Position numbers and translations under genes: made by a program. From Bradyrhizobium sp. URHD0069 (GTDB lineage: Bacteria > Pseudomonadota > Alphaproteobacteria > Rhizobiales > Xanthobacteraceae): a stretch of 46,978 bases of DNA. The first letter of the stretch is position 1, and every line of letters begins with the position of its first letter. The notes under the pieces are model-generated. The model saw only the letters and a list, made by a program, of their open reading frames with translations, searched no databases and was not told the DNA's origin. Of this stretch, positions 33,095 through 41,160 are shown in pieces. The stretch covers positions 1 through 46,978 of the forward strand of contig NZ_JNIJ01000048.1 in the NCBI RefSeq assembly GCF_000701345.1, read 5' to 3'.

Positions 33095-33134
33095 GGCTGT
33101 CCGAATCAATTGGACGGGGGTGTAGGCGATAACC

Positions 33135-33750
33135 CTTGGGTAGTGTCTCGGTTTGAAAGCTGAACTTTTGTGCTTAGGACTTGCGTTTTCTCAAAACGCA
33201 GGGTGAAGGGGCGGTTAGAAAATACGCACCGGGCGCGCTCACCGCCCTACGACCCAGGCGCCCAGTGTGAACCCCGCCCGAGCCCCCCAAAGCCTGGCGG
33301 GGTTCTTCCTATGTTACGCTTTCTTTAAGGTCCAGGAACAGGCGTCAATGCCTTTGATTATGGCCCGTGTCTCTGGAGCCCCCGGAGACACTAACTTGAG
33401 CGGCCCCAGTCGCCTCCGTGCTGGGGCCGTTTTTTGGTACTGGCCGAATTAGGCCACTCGCAAGATTCAAAATAGGCCACACGCAAAAGCCCGGCTGAAA
33501 AGCCGGGCTAATGCAAGTATCGATACGTGAAACAATGTAAAGACGATAGCGGAGCGGGCTTGAGCCGGTATGTGAACTACTTCACATTGGCGCAGATTTA
33601 TTGACTGGGCCGCTTGCCATTTCAAAACAGGCCAACGCTTCGCGATTGCCATCACACCCCTGCTTTACGCTAAGCATACCACGGGAGCTGGGCGGGCGCG
33701 ACCGTCTGTCCGTCAAGGGCCAATAAATTCAAACTCAGACACTACCCAAG
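33135..33750 (+). mobile_element. Non-coding element with terminal inverted repeats (MITE-like, repeat A copy 2)
   Basis: Left end CTTGGGTAGTGTCTCGGTTT (33135) and, on the other strand, right end CTTGGGTAGTGTCTGAGTTT (33750) match over about 23 bases with two differences. The interior (616 nt total) has no gene but holds hairpins AACCCCGCC/GGCGGGGTT, CGGCCCCAG/CTGGGGCCG with TTTTTT (33401-33435) and AGCCCGGC/GCCGGGCT, plus direct units of GGCCACTCG...CAGGCCAC. No target-site duplication was evident. A copy without the right end is at 30682-31048. The interval 33095-33802 holds no other feature. Confidence 0.65.
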
Positions 33751-33802
33751 TTTGATCATCCAAATTGAACAAGCCTAAATCGCTCTGGAAGCTCCGGGAA
33801 CC

Positions 33803-34468
33803 TTATACCGGCTTCCCCGCGGGTCGATTTGGCCAATCGTCCGCCGCTTCTTCAGATGGTTGCGGTTCGGCGGATTCCTCGAGTAAGCGCTCCAGCTCTG
33901 CCGTGATGTCACGGGTATCGACTGGCACAACGGTTTCCGGGACGCTTGCGTCACGTTCCCGCGCTCCTGCCTCATCCTCTGGCTTGATGCCGCCTGCGAT
34001 TGCCTCGACCCGCAGCTCGAGCGGATTGCTGAAATCGAATAGCGTAGGGCCATCTGATGCCCCGCCCCTTCTTTCACGAGGCACGATCTCCTGCATAGCC
34101 CAGCGATCAACTGCCTCGACGAACAGCGCCGCGTGCGTCAGCCCATGGCGTCGGGCAAAAGAATCGATCCGGGCCAGCGACAGAGCGGGAATAGCAACAT
34201 CGACATGCGCGATTCGGAGGTCATCAGGTACATCAATCGCTGCCAGAAGCACCGCATCGCCCCGCTCGATCGCGTCGGCAGCCGTTGGGCTAGAAATCCG
34301 TTGGTTGGCCTCCAGCAGGCGTTCGATGTGCAGCGAAAGCGCCTCTCTTGCTTTCGCGATAACGTGGTCGAGGGTCGATGCACTCGCCGCGCATCCGGGA
34401 AAATCCGGAAACGATGCCGTGTATCCGTACTCACTGTCGCTTCGCACGATGGCGATGAAGGTCGTCAT
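33803..34468 (-). CDS. HicB-family antitoxin-like protein with long C-terminal extension
   Basis: 221 residues. The first 60 match HicB (MTTFIAIVRSDSEYGYTASF, then PDFPGCAASASTLDHVIAKA), a partial RNase-H-like fold. A C-terminal DNA-binding-like stretch follows at about 95-125 (VDVAIPALSLARIDSFARRH, then GLTHAALFVEAVDRWA), matching the ribbon-helix-helix half of HicB antitoxins. The last 90 residues are an acidic disordered tail. No HicA (about 60-residue dsRBD toxin) is encoded beside it; the neighbour at 34484-34735 is unrelated, so it is an orphan. The lack of HicA in either orientation nearby was checked by eye. Confidence 0.72.
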   Translation of the reverse strand: MTTFIAIVRSDSEYGYTASFPDFPGCAASASTLDHVIAKAREALSLHIERLLEANQRISSPTAADAIERGDAVLLAAIDVPDDLRIAHVDVAIPALSLARIDSFARRHGLTHAALFVEAVDRWAMQEIVPRERRGGASDGPTLFDFSNPLELRVEAIAGGIKPEDEAGARERDASVPETVVPVDTRDITAELERLLEESAEPQPSEEAADDWPNRPAGKPV

Positions 34469-34483
34469 CTACCGAATCCACAA

Positions 34484-34735
34484 TTAACTCGATCCATCTT
34501 GATCTATCGGCATGATGTAGGTGCGGTGCAGACTCTGGGCTGTTTTCGCTCCATCGAACCGAACACGAAAGCCGTTGGCGTTACGAGCCATGCTAAGGAT
34601 GGTTCCAGTTCGACCACGCTGTTTCGGGCAGCGCTCGATACCCAAGCGCGTCAATTGAAACCGGGAGCCCGGCCTCAACTCCGGTTCGGGGATCGACTCA
34701 GTCATGCTGGAGAGTTTTAGGCTTGGATCCCCCAC
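34484..34735 (-). CDS. Small hypothetical protein next to HicB-like gene
   Basis: 83 residues from GTG 34735, with AAGGAGA 9 nt upstream; ATG 34705 is an alternative without a site. Contains LRPGSRFQLTRLGIERCPKQ then RTGTILSMARNANGFRVRFD, a short SH3-like beta barrel pattern (GxxF..TxLGxxRCP...GTIL). I recall this as a recurrent Bradyrhizobium hypothetical. It ends 15 nt before the HicB-like gene on the same strand, suggesting one transcript. It does not resemble the HicA toxin. Confidence 0.6.
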   Translation of the reverse strand: MGDPSLKLSSMTESIPEPELRPGSRFQLTRLGIERCPKQRGRTGTILSMARNANGFRVRFDGAKTAQSLHRTYIMPIDQDGSS

Positions 34736-34834
34736 GCCAAGTTTCTCCTTCCAGGCCCATTGTTCGGCCGTCAGAGGGATAGCTTAGATGCCGCTGTGGC
34801 ACTCGAACAAGCAAAACGAATGCCTGGAACGGTT

Positions 34835-36202
34835 TCATTTCTGCCGGAACGCATGATTGAATGACATCACCAGTGGGCCGACGATATAATCGAAGGCCGT
34901 GCGCTGGATGGTTGGGATCATCACGGTCGCCGGCATGCCGGGATAAAGCTTGATGTTGGGCATTGCGGCGAGCTCGGCCTCGTCAACCCGAACAAACGCC
35001 ACATAATAGGGATTGTTGGTCTTGGGGTCGGTCAGCCGGTCGGCAGAAACGTGAATAATGTCGCCATGGATGATCGGGACTATGCGTTGCTTGTATGCGG
35101 TAAGGTGAACCTCCGCCCGCATATTCGGGCGGATGTCGCTGATGTCCTCAACGGCTATTTGAGCTTCTATGGTAAGTAGATCCTGATCCGGCACAATGTC
35201 GAGAATCTTCTCGCCGCGCTGAATGACGCCGCCGACCGAAAATACGGTTAGCGCGACCACACGCCCGGCATAGGGCGAACGGATTTCCATACGACCAAGC
35301 ACCGCCTTGGCATTCATCGCCTTCGGGATCACCTCGAGCATCTTGGCCTGAGTATCGCGCAGGTCCTTGGTGACGTCAGCCATTCGGTCGTTGTCCAGCT
35401 GGGCAATCTGCTGCTGCTGCTCGGCGATCGCCTGGCGTGCCTTGGCAATATTAGCCTTGGCGTCCGCGATCTGTCCTTCCAGCCCAAAGGCGGTGCGCTC
35501 AAGCTGCAAGATACGCGGCCGAGCGATCAACCCTCGCTCCACCAGCGGCGCGATGTCCTTGGCTTCCGCACGCACTGACGAAATTTGGTCTGTAAAAGCT
35601 TTCACCTGCGCTTCGGCGCCAACGATCTGCGAACCCAACTGATTGATTTTCTCCCGGATCACGCTGCGCTGTCCTTCAAGGGCTGCGCGACGACTCTCGA
35701 ACTGGCTGACTTGGCCGTTCCAGACACTCTTGAAATAGCTGTCTTGGGTCTTGAGGTCCTCCGGCATGACGAGTTCGGAGCCGCGATCAAGCTCGGTCAG
35801 CAAGCGTGCTTCGGTGGCGCGAAGGACCATGTATTGTTGTGACAGTACGTCGTACTCCGCCCGCGCTTGGGTTTCGTCGAGCACGACCAGGATGACGCCG
35901 GCATTGACCTTGTCGCCTTCCTTGACGCGCAGTTCCTTTACAATCCCGCCGTCGAGATGCTGGATGCTCTTACGGTTTCCATCCACTTTTACGACTGCGT
36001 TCCCGACCACCGCGCCATTGAGAGGCGCGATCGCAGCCCATGCCCCGATGCCACCGAAAAAAATTGCAATGATCAACCAGCCCGCGAGAGCGACACGCTT
36101 GATCGAGTCGCTCGGAGCTCCGTCACCGGAAATGGTTTTCATAACGGGTGAAATGGCGCCCAGGCGCATCGCCCGATTTGCAGTAGTATCCAGAACGGTC
36201 AT
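34835..36202 (-). CDS. HlyD/PrsE-type type I secretion periplasmic adaptor
   Basis: 455 residues. One N-terminal membrane helix (LAGWLIIAIFFGGIGAWAAI, about 38-57), then the first barrel half AVVKVDGNRKSIQHLDGGIV and VKEGDKVNAGVILVVLDETQ. A long coiled coil (about 115-290, for example VLSQQYMVLRATEARLLTEL, SQIVGAEAQVKAFTDQIS) follows, then IRSPYAGRVVALTVFSVGGV and the C-terminal barrel. It spans the periplasm between an ABC exporter and a TolC-like channel. Starts 9 nt after the exporter stop; the pair is the PrsD/PrsE arrangement that exports RTX proteins. No TolC gene is nearby, as is common. The protein appears intact. Confidence 0.92.
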   Translation of the reverse strand: MTVLDTTANRAMRLGAISPVMKTISGDGAPSDSIKRVALAGWLIIAIFFGGIGAWAAIAPLNGAVVGNAVVKVDGNRKSIQHLDGGIVKELRVKEGDKVNAGVILVVLDETQARAEYDVLSQQYMVLRATEARLLTELDRGSELVMPEDLKTQDSYFKSVWNGQVSQFESRRAALEGQRSVIREKINQLGSQIVGAEAQVKAFTDQISSVRAEAKDIAPLVERGLIARPRILQLERTAFGLEGQIADAKANIAKARQAIAEQQQQIAQLDNDRMADVTKDLRDTQAKMLEVIPKAMNAKAVLGRMEIRSPYAGRVVALTVFSVGGVIQRGEKILDIVPDQDLLTIEAQIAVEDISDIRPNMRAEVHLTAYKQRIVPIIHGDIIHVSADRLTDPKTNNPYYVAFVRVDEAELAAMPNIKLYPGMPATVMIPTIQRTAFDYIVGPLVMSFNHAFRQK

Positions 36203-36211
36203 GCTTTATTC

Positions 36212-37914
36212 CTAGCTGGCGGTGCCCTGAACCGCATGGACCGGCACGGCACGCGTGAGACGCGACATGATCTCGGCGCGCGGCCCAAACATCTCGGCAA
36301 CGCCGTCCCTGAGAACCAGAATCTTGTCGACCACCCCGATGGTGCTTGGCCGATGGGAGACGATGACCACGGTCGTGCCGCTTTTCTTGAGCTGCATGAT
36401 GCAGTCGGTCAGGGCCGCATCGCCGTCGGCATCGAGGTTCGAACTCGGCTCATCAAGGACAACCAAGCTGGGATTGCCGTAGACCGCGCGCGCAAGACCA
36501 ATGCGTTGGCGATAGCCTCCAGAGAGAACAGCACCACCCTCCCCCACCTGCGTGTCATAACCGTTGGGCAGCCGCAGGATCATCTCGTGCACACCGGCCA
36601 TTCGCGCCGCCAGGATCACTTCCTGATCCTCGCCCTCCTGGAATCGACTGATATTGGCCGCGATGGTGTCAGCGAACAATTCGATGTCCTGGGGCAGATA
36701 GCCGAGATGCTGACCGAGCGATGTCCGCGCCCAGGCTGAAACGTCCGACCCGTCAAGGCGCACGGCTCCTGCAGACGGCGTGTACACGCCCACGAGATGG
36801 CGCGCCAGCGTGGATTTGCCGGCGCCGGTGGGGCCGATGACGCCCAGCACTTCGCCCGGGTCGATCCCAAACGCCACGCCGCGCAGGATTGGCTTCGAGC
36901 TGGCCGGCGGTACGAACGTCAGGGATTCAACCGAGAGACGACCGTCTGGCCGCGGCAGCGAGAGCCCTGCTTCACGCGGCGGGCTGGCTGCCAAAAGCTC
37001 GCGGACGCGAAGAAACGCCCCACGCGCCGAAACGAGGTTGCGCCAGGATCCGACAATCTGCTCGACCGGCTGCAACGCCCGACCAAGCAGAATGCTGGCT
37101 GCAAACATGGCACCGACCGTCGCGAGCCGCTCGATCACCAGATAGGCGCCGAGGCCAAGGATGACCGACTGCATCGAGAGCCGCAGAAAACGGATGATGC
37201 TCTGCATGGTCGCGGCGCGGTCGCTCGCGACGACCTGGCGTTCAAGCATGCGATTGCGATCACGGCCCCATCGCCATCGGTCATGCCCATGGCGCGCACC
37301 ACCTCGGTGTTGCGCAGGCTCATCTCGGTAAAGCTGTAATTGCGCGACGCCGCCTCACTGGACTCGGTGAGCGGTGGCTTGACGATCCATTCGTTGAGCA
37401 GCGCCATCAAGATAAGGAGAATCGAGCACCCCAGCGCAAACGCACCGAGAGCCGGATGCAAAACGAAGATCACCGCGATGTAGATCGGCGCCCAGGGAAG
37501 ATCGAAGATCGCATGGATGCCCATTCCGGTGATGAACTGGCGGAAGGTGTCGAAATCACGCAGCAACTGACTGCGCGCCCCACCGAAACTCGCCGAGCGA
37601 TCGATGATTGCCGTCATGACTCGAGCAGCGATCTTCTGGTCGAGACGGATGCTGGCGCGCGTCAGCACGCGGGCGCGTACCGCGTCGAGCCCGGCCAGCG
37701 CCAGGAAGGCCATCAGCAGGGCAATGGTCAGCATCACCAGCGTAACCTCGCTGGCGCTCGAGATTACCCGGTCATAGACCTGCAGCATGTACAGCGGGCC
37801 GGCCAGATAAAGCAGATTGATCGCCAGGCTGAACATCGCCGCGGTGACGAAATAACCTTGGCAGGTTCGAAGCAAAAGCCGGAGTTCGTCAGTTCTCTTG
37901 AACGGAGCACTCAC
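36212..37914 (-). pseudogene. Type I secretion ABC exporter (PrsD-like), frameshifted
   Basis: Starts at GTG 37914 with the membrane domain (YFVTAAMFSLAINLLYLAGP, then DLPWAPIYIAVIFVLHPALG). At about 37262-37285 the protein should read AMGM, about six residues, then RW and RDRNRMLERQ. Instead the frame reads on as TDGDGAVIAIACLNA, while the conserved continuation (RWGRDRNRMLERQVVASDRA) is in another frame. That second frame runs to the stop with an intact ATPase: Walker A GPTGAGKST, signature LSGGYRQRIGLARAV, Walker B LVVLDEPSSNLD, His loop VSHRPS. A deletion of about ten bases, or one missing base, explains it (total length 1703 nt is one short of a multiple of three). The half after the shift could in principle be made from an internal ATG at 37249 but would lack most membrane helices. 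Confidence 0.85.
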
Positions 37915-38248
37915 ATGATTTGGCGAAAACCGCCCCCCTTAAACAATAATGTGCCGCCATACGCGTTCGGCAAAACGACAATCGAGCCAAGTCAAATATA
38001 GCAGATATTGGTCACGCTTATTCTTTATCTCAAACAATGTTTAACACAGCGGGCGCTTGCACAAAAGGAGCTCCGCTCGCCGGGTCGCCGCCGTCGTAAC
38101 AATTCCTTTTGCCCTTGCGGCACAGGGGTTTTATAAACGTACTACTGACGCCCCAGCGCCGGCGTACAGCGCTCCAGCTCCCATGAGAGCACCGGGAGTT
38201 CGAGTGGCTGCAGGGCGTGCAGGCGCGACTATTTGGGGAGGGCAGACA
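37915..38248. other. Intergenic, no gene seen
   Basis: 334 nt upstream of the exporter. A plus-strand frame from 38057 has a hydrophobic stretch but starts at TTG and overlaps the converging gene at 38249; not accepted. AT-rich around 37975-38045, which may hold the exporter promoter. Confidence 0.4.
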
Positions 38249-38707
38249 TCAGTTTGGCGGCGTCAGGGGCGGCTTGACCGCAAGGACGGCATCGGCGCTC
38301 TTCGTCAGGCCGCCAGCTACTTGTTTTGCCGCATCCGGCGATAGCGCATAGCCTTCCTGGTTCTCCAGGCGATGGTTAAGAATGAGCAGGACCAATCTCC
38401 GGCCGCTCGTGTCAGCCGTCACCGTAAAATTCTTCGGGATTTCAAATCTAATCTCATCAGGATTGGGGCGGGCGACACCGTTGCGCTTGGGCGTAGGAAC
38501 GGCTACTACACTTGGCGCAAGGCCGGGATTAACCGACGGTTCGAGAGCGCCTTTCGCCCGCACCAGGGCATCAATGAGATCATCCAGGCACTCACGCGCG
38601 AACCTAAGCTCCACGTCCCCAATATATTTCCCACTGCCACCAACGATCACTTCTTTTTTGTCGTCGGACAATGTCGATGACTTCACCTCTGCGATCCTGA
38701 TTGCCAT
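38249..38707 (-). CDS. Hypothetical protein
   Basis: 152 residues from ATG 38707. Soluble, with a beta-rich start (MAIRIAEVKSSTLSDDKKEV) and a helix DLIDALVRAKGALEPS. Then a linker and a second small domain PDEIRFEIPKNFTVTADTSG then RRLVLLILNHRLENQEGYAL, ending in a Pro-rich tail. The second half resembles small domains seen in rhizobial hypotheticals, but no named family is recognised. No signal peptide. Confidence 0.68.
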   Translation of the reverse strand: MAIRIAEVKSSTLSDDKKEVIVGGSGKYIGDVELRFARECLDDLIDALVRAKGALEPSVNPGLAPSVVAVPTPKRNGVARPNPDEIRFEIPKNFTVTADTSGRRLVLLILNHRLENQEGYALSPDAAKQVAGGLTKSADAVLAVKPPLTPPN

Positions 38708-38955
38708 TCATTCTCTCCCCTGCACCCAAGTCAGAACCAGTCGATCGCGATTGACCAGCCCTTTTCCGTGATCCGCTGGACGTTACCGAAGCCGAACAGT
38801 CCTTGTCACGGTCAAATTGCGAGTGCGCTCAGCCGTCCGAACTCCCACAGGTAAACGCCTGAAAAAGCGGCCGCCAAAATAGCGAGGGTTGCCCTCGGTG
38901 GCGAGAGACCGTACGATTTGTTGTCTAACCCGTCCAACAAGTGCGCGTGTAAATC

Positions 38956-39003
38956 ATGTACCCCTCCCAGCGGATCATTGCCGAGCTAAAGGCGCGCGCC
39001 TGA
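38956..39003 (+). CDS. Possible 15-codon leader overlapping the next gene
   Basis: ATG 38956 reads MYPSQRIIAELKARA and its TGA overlaps the next ATG (TGATG at 39001-39005), so it could be translationally coupled. The rest of 38708-38955 shows no gene. Its size makes it speculative. Confidence 0.25.
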   Translation: MYPSQRIIAELKARA

Positions 39004-39227
39004 TGTCCGAAGCCATCCAGAACATTGTCGATGCCTATGTTAAGCTTGGCAACGCCGAGGCACTGGAAGAACTGAAAGCTCACCGGCAAGGGCTGGTGAT
39101 AGCCGTCGATGGCAGGAAGGACTTCAACTTTGATTTGATGCTCGAACAGATCAAAGGCGAAATCGATCGGATCGAGGCTGGCTTGGCAAAGCTTCGCCAA
39201 TCTCAAGAGGTCGCATCCGGCCGTTGA
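39003..39227 (+). CDS. Small helical hypothetical protein
   Basis: 74 residues from ATG 39003. Reads MSEAIQNIVDAYVKLGNAEA then LEELKAHRQGLVIAVDGRKD and LMLEQIKGEIDRIEAGLAKL, all helical, with a possible coiled-coil tail. No family recognised and no strong ribosome site, but a coupled leader may deliver ribosomes. An upstream-extended reading from 38889 lacks support. Confidence 0.55.
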   Translation: MSEAIQNIVDAYVKLGNAEALEELKAHRQGLVIAVDGRKDFNFDLMLEQIKGEIDRIEAGLAKLRQSQEVASGR

Positions 39228-39382
39228 GTGACAGGGGACGGCAACTACGCGGCCCAAACCCAACTGCGTCACCTCACCTCAAGCGTCACCAAGGGAAGCA
39301 AGCCACCAGATCACCGCCCTATGTGGTGCTTCACCGGGATGAGGAAAGGTGACACACTCAGCGTCAGTTTCAGTTGGACTGT

Positions 39383-39610
39383 TTAAGGCACGACGTAGAC
39401 GTTCGCCCCGATTTGTACTTTTTCGTACAACTCGACGATGTGAGGGTTGTGCATGCGAAAAAAGCCATGCGGATTTTCGCGCTTAGCCGTGATTGTTTGC
39501 ACACCCTCCCATTGGTCTTCGGACTTACCAATTGCATTTTGGTATCTTCCGCAAGCGCGAAAGGATCCATAGAACGCAGTCGCCGTCATGTGCTGTAGCT
39601 TCGCCTCCAC
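39383..39610 (-). CDS. Small hypothetical protein
   Basis: 75 residues from GTG 39610 (68 from ATG 39589). Contains TATAFYGSFRACGRYQNAIG then QWEGVQTITAKRENPHGFFR and HIVELYEKVQIGANVYVVP, a compact beta-rich domain. Family not recognised. It starts 11 nt after the stop of the frameshifted gene at 39622-39908, on the same strand, and no terminator separates them, so they were probably one operon. Confidence 0.5.
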   Translation of the reverse strand: MEAKLQHMTATAFYGSFRACGRYQNAIGKSEDQWEGVQTITAKRENPHGFFRMHNPHIVELYEKVQIGANVYVVP

Positions 39611-39621
39611 TAAATCGCTGG

Positions 39622-39908
39622 TTACGATGGGCCCCGCGCACGCAGCGTTTGTTCAACCGCGTTGCAGAGATCAATGTCAGCTTCGGACATGCCGGGCGCG
39701 ATCTCGCCTTGCTCGAAGAACGACAGCATCCGTTCCACCCGAGCGGCATGCTCTATCGCCTCGTGTCGCTTGGCACGTTGCGTAGCAGTTCGTCTCGAGC
39801 AGAGTTTACTAACCGTTTGGCGGCCTCGGCCTCTGAGGCGAGAATCGCAACGAGGCTGTTGCGATCGATGTTGACCAGCGAGTTCAAGAGAGCGTCGAGA
39901 TCACGCAT
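39622..39908 (-). pseudogene. Small helical protein gene broken by a one-base deletion
   Basis: ATG 39908 has AGGAC 6 nt upstream. The first frame reads MRDLDALLNSLVNIDRNSLV then AILASEAEAAKRLVNSARDE and stops at 39753. From about 39782 a different frame continues the protein-like sequence: AKRHEAIEHAARVERMLSFF then EQGEIAPGMSEADIDLCNAV and a stop at 39622. The two halves give one helical protein of about 95 residues when one base is restored (287 nt is one short of a multiple of three). Confidence 0.55.
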
Positions 39909-39999
39909 GGAATAGTCCTATCCATGCCGAGGATAGTAACGATGGGGCCCTTCAAACAAAATGCGAAAACAACCCCATCTGCGATGGCTTTCTACTGGC

Positions 40000-40392
40000 T
40001 CACTGGCTCTCGCTCCACTCTGCAATTCCGAGAAGCCGCGCGGCCGCAACTAGACGTTCGTCGTAACTGGCAAGCTCCACGCTCTGCTTTTGGGCGCGGA
40101 TAAACTCAAGCGCCGAGAGGTGAATGGCATCTAATGTCCTCACCGGAACGGGAAACGGCTGCAGGGCGCGCGTCAGTACCGGTCCGACCATTTCAATCAT
40201 CGCAACGCGGCCAATCAAATTCCGCACGGCGTCGCCATGCGAATTTTGGAGCTGATGCGCGTTGATCCGATTCCAAACCTCGCATTCGAGAAGCCGGCTG
40301 GAAACCAGTGGCTGATCCCAGAGAATGTCAGGCGGGAAACGATCTTCTGCCAATAGATACGCCAGAGCCACAGAGCTATCGAGGTAGATCAT
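40000..40392 (-). CDS. vapC: VapC PIN-domain toxin
   Basis: 130 residues. The PIN-domain acidic residues are all present: D5 in MIYLDSSVALAYLL, E36/E38 in LLECEVWNR, D88 in RTLDAIHLSAL and D111 in ASYDERLVAAARLL. PIN toxins cleave RNA (tRNA or rRNA) using a metal held by these residues, and are neutralised by the partner antitoxin. It overlaps vapB by four bases (40389-40392), the usual order for the pair. Length is normal. Confidence 0.9.
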   Translation of the reverse strand: MIYLDSSVALAYLLAEDRFPPDILWDQPLVSSRLLECEVWNRINAHQLQNSHGDAVRNLIGRVAMIEMVGPVLTRALQPFPVPVRTLDAIHLSALEFIRAQKQSVELASYDERLVAAARLLGIAEWSESQ

Positions 40393-40679
40393 CGGTCCGC
40401 TCGATCGCGCCGCAGATTGCTCAGAAGTTCGTCGATCGTCATAACCGGCTTGCGTTGGGGCGGCCCGCGCCCGACCGAGATCGGTGGCGTCATCCAGCCT
40501 TGCCGGAAGGCATCTATCAATAGGGCGTCCGATAGCAGCGGACTCCGGCTGGGGCCAGGTGGACCAATTTCCGCAACAACACGGTCACGATCGGTGACCA
40601 GAACCGTCTCGCCGCCGGCGGCAAGCCGGACGTATTCACTGAGCTTGTTTTTGAGCGTTTTGAGGCCAACGGAGCGCAT
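40389..40679 (-). CDS. vapB: VapB/Phd-type antitoxin
   Basis: 96 residues from ATG 40679. The N-terminus MRSVGLKTLKNKLSEYVRLA then AGGETVLVTDRDRVVAEIGP is the Phd/YefM-like fold (prevent-host-death type) that binds DNA and, with its C-terminal tail, the toxin. The tail is Pro/Arg-rich (PPISVGRGPPQRKPVMTIDE) and ends LLSNLRRDRADR. The frame is open far upstream (to 40925) but without coding features, so ATG 40679 is preferred. Family members autoregulate the pair; no operator palindrome stood out. No obvious terminator follows vapC. Confidence 0.82.
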   Translation of the reverse strand: MRSVGLKTLKNKLSEYVRLAAGGETVLVTDRDRVVAEIGPPGPSRSPLLSDALLIDAFRQGWMTPPISVGRGPPQRKPVMTIDELLSNLRRDRADR

Positions 40680-40809
40680 GGACTCAATGTAGCTACCAGA
40701 GGCTACTTTGTCAAAAGGGGCACCCTGCCTCTCGCCGACCCCGGCGGCTTCAAATGCTTGGAGCAAGGCGGCGCTTTTGAATGTCCGGCCCGTCATGCGC
40801 CGGACCGGT

Positions 40810-41079
40810 TCATTTCCGAGATTTTTCCTTAGCGGGCTTTCGAAGGCGCACACCGGCGCCACCGCCGTTCTCGTCGATGAACTCGACGCCGCCGGCTTCC
40901 AAGGTACGGCGGATCGCAAGCTCATTAGCAGCGGTTAGCGAAGTCTCTTCCTCTGCGACTTCAGCACGACGGATTGTGTTAGCGCCCAGAGCAGCCTCCC
41001 GAGCGAGATCTGCTGCGCTCCACCTCAAAAGCGCCCGGGCCGCCCGAATTTGCGCACTCGAAAGCGAACCCTTTTTCAT
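40810..41079 (-). CDS. XRE-like helix-turn-helix regulator
   Basis: 89 residues from ATG 41079. Helix-turn-helix motif: LSSAQIRAARALLRWSAADL then AREAALGANTIRRAEVAEEE. This is the standard XRE layout with the ALLRWSxxDLA form common in alphaproteobacteria. The C-terminal half (ANELAIRRTLEAGGVEFID) is the usual short helix and FIDENGGG motif seen in these. It is divergent from the exonuclease gene at 41161; the spacer holds a palindromic operator and a TATAAT 8 nt before the ATG, so the mRNA is probably leaderless and self-repressed. Confidence 0.85.
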   Translation of the reverse strand: MKKGSLSSAQIRAARALLRWSAADLAREAALGANTIRRAEVAEEETSLTAANELAIRRTLEAGGVEFIDENGGGAGVRLRKPAKEKSRK

Positions 41080-41086
41080 ATTGACT

Positions 41087-41121
41087 ATTATACCATATGG
41101 GTTAATTTACCCCATATGGGG
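41087..41121. promoter_or_regulatory. Divergent promoter region with palindromic operator
   Basis: CCATATGGG (41093) and its reverse CCCCATATGGGG (41110-41121) flank TTAATTTA, a palindrome of about 28 bases. On the minus strand TATAAT (41087-41092) ends 7 nt before the XRE ATG, leaving essentially no 5' leader. On the plus strand GGAGG precedes ATG 41161. The operator is likely bound by the XRE protein. Confidence 0.65.
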
Positions 41122-41160
41122 TTATTCTCGAATATAACCTTATCATCGCGGAGGCATGGA

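Noticed and set aside
33127..33758. Target-site duplication around the inverted-repeat element
   Set aside because: Flanks CGATAACC and TTTGATCA do not match, so none is claimed.
38057..38344. 95-residue plus-strand frame with a hydrophobic stretch (VAAVVTIPFALAAQG)
   Set aside because: Starts at TTG without a ribosome site and runs into a convincing converging gene; could be a remnant but not supportable.
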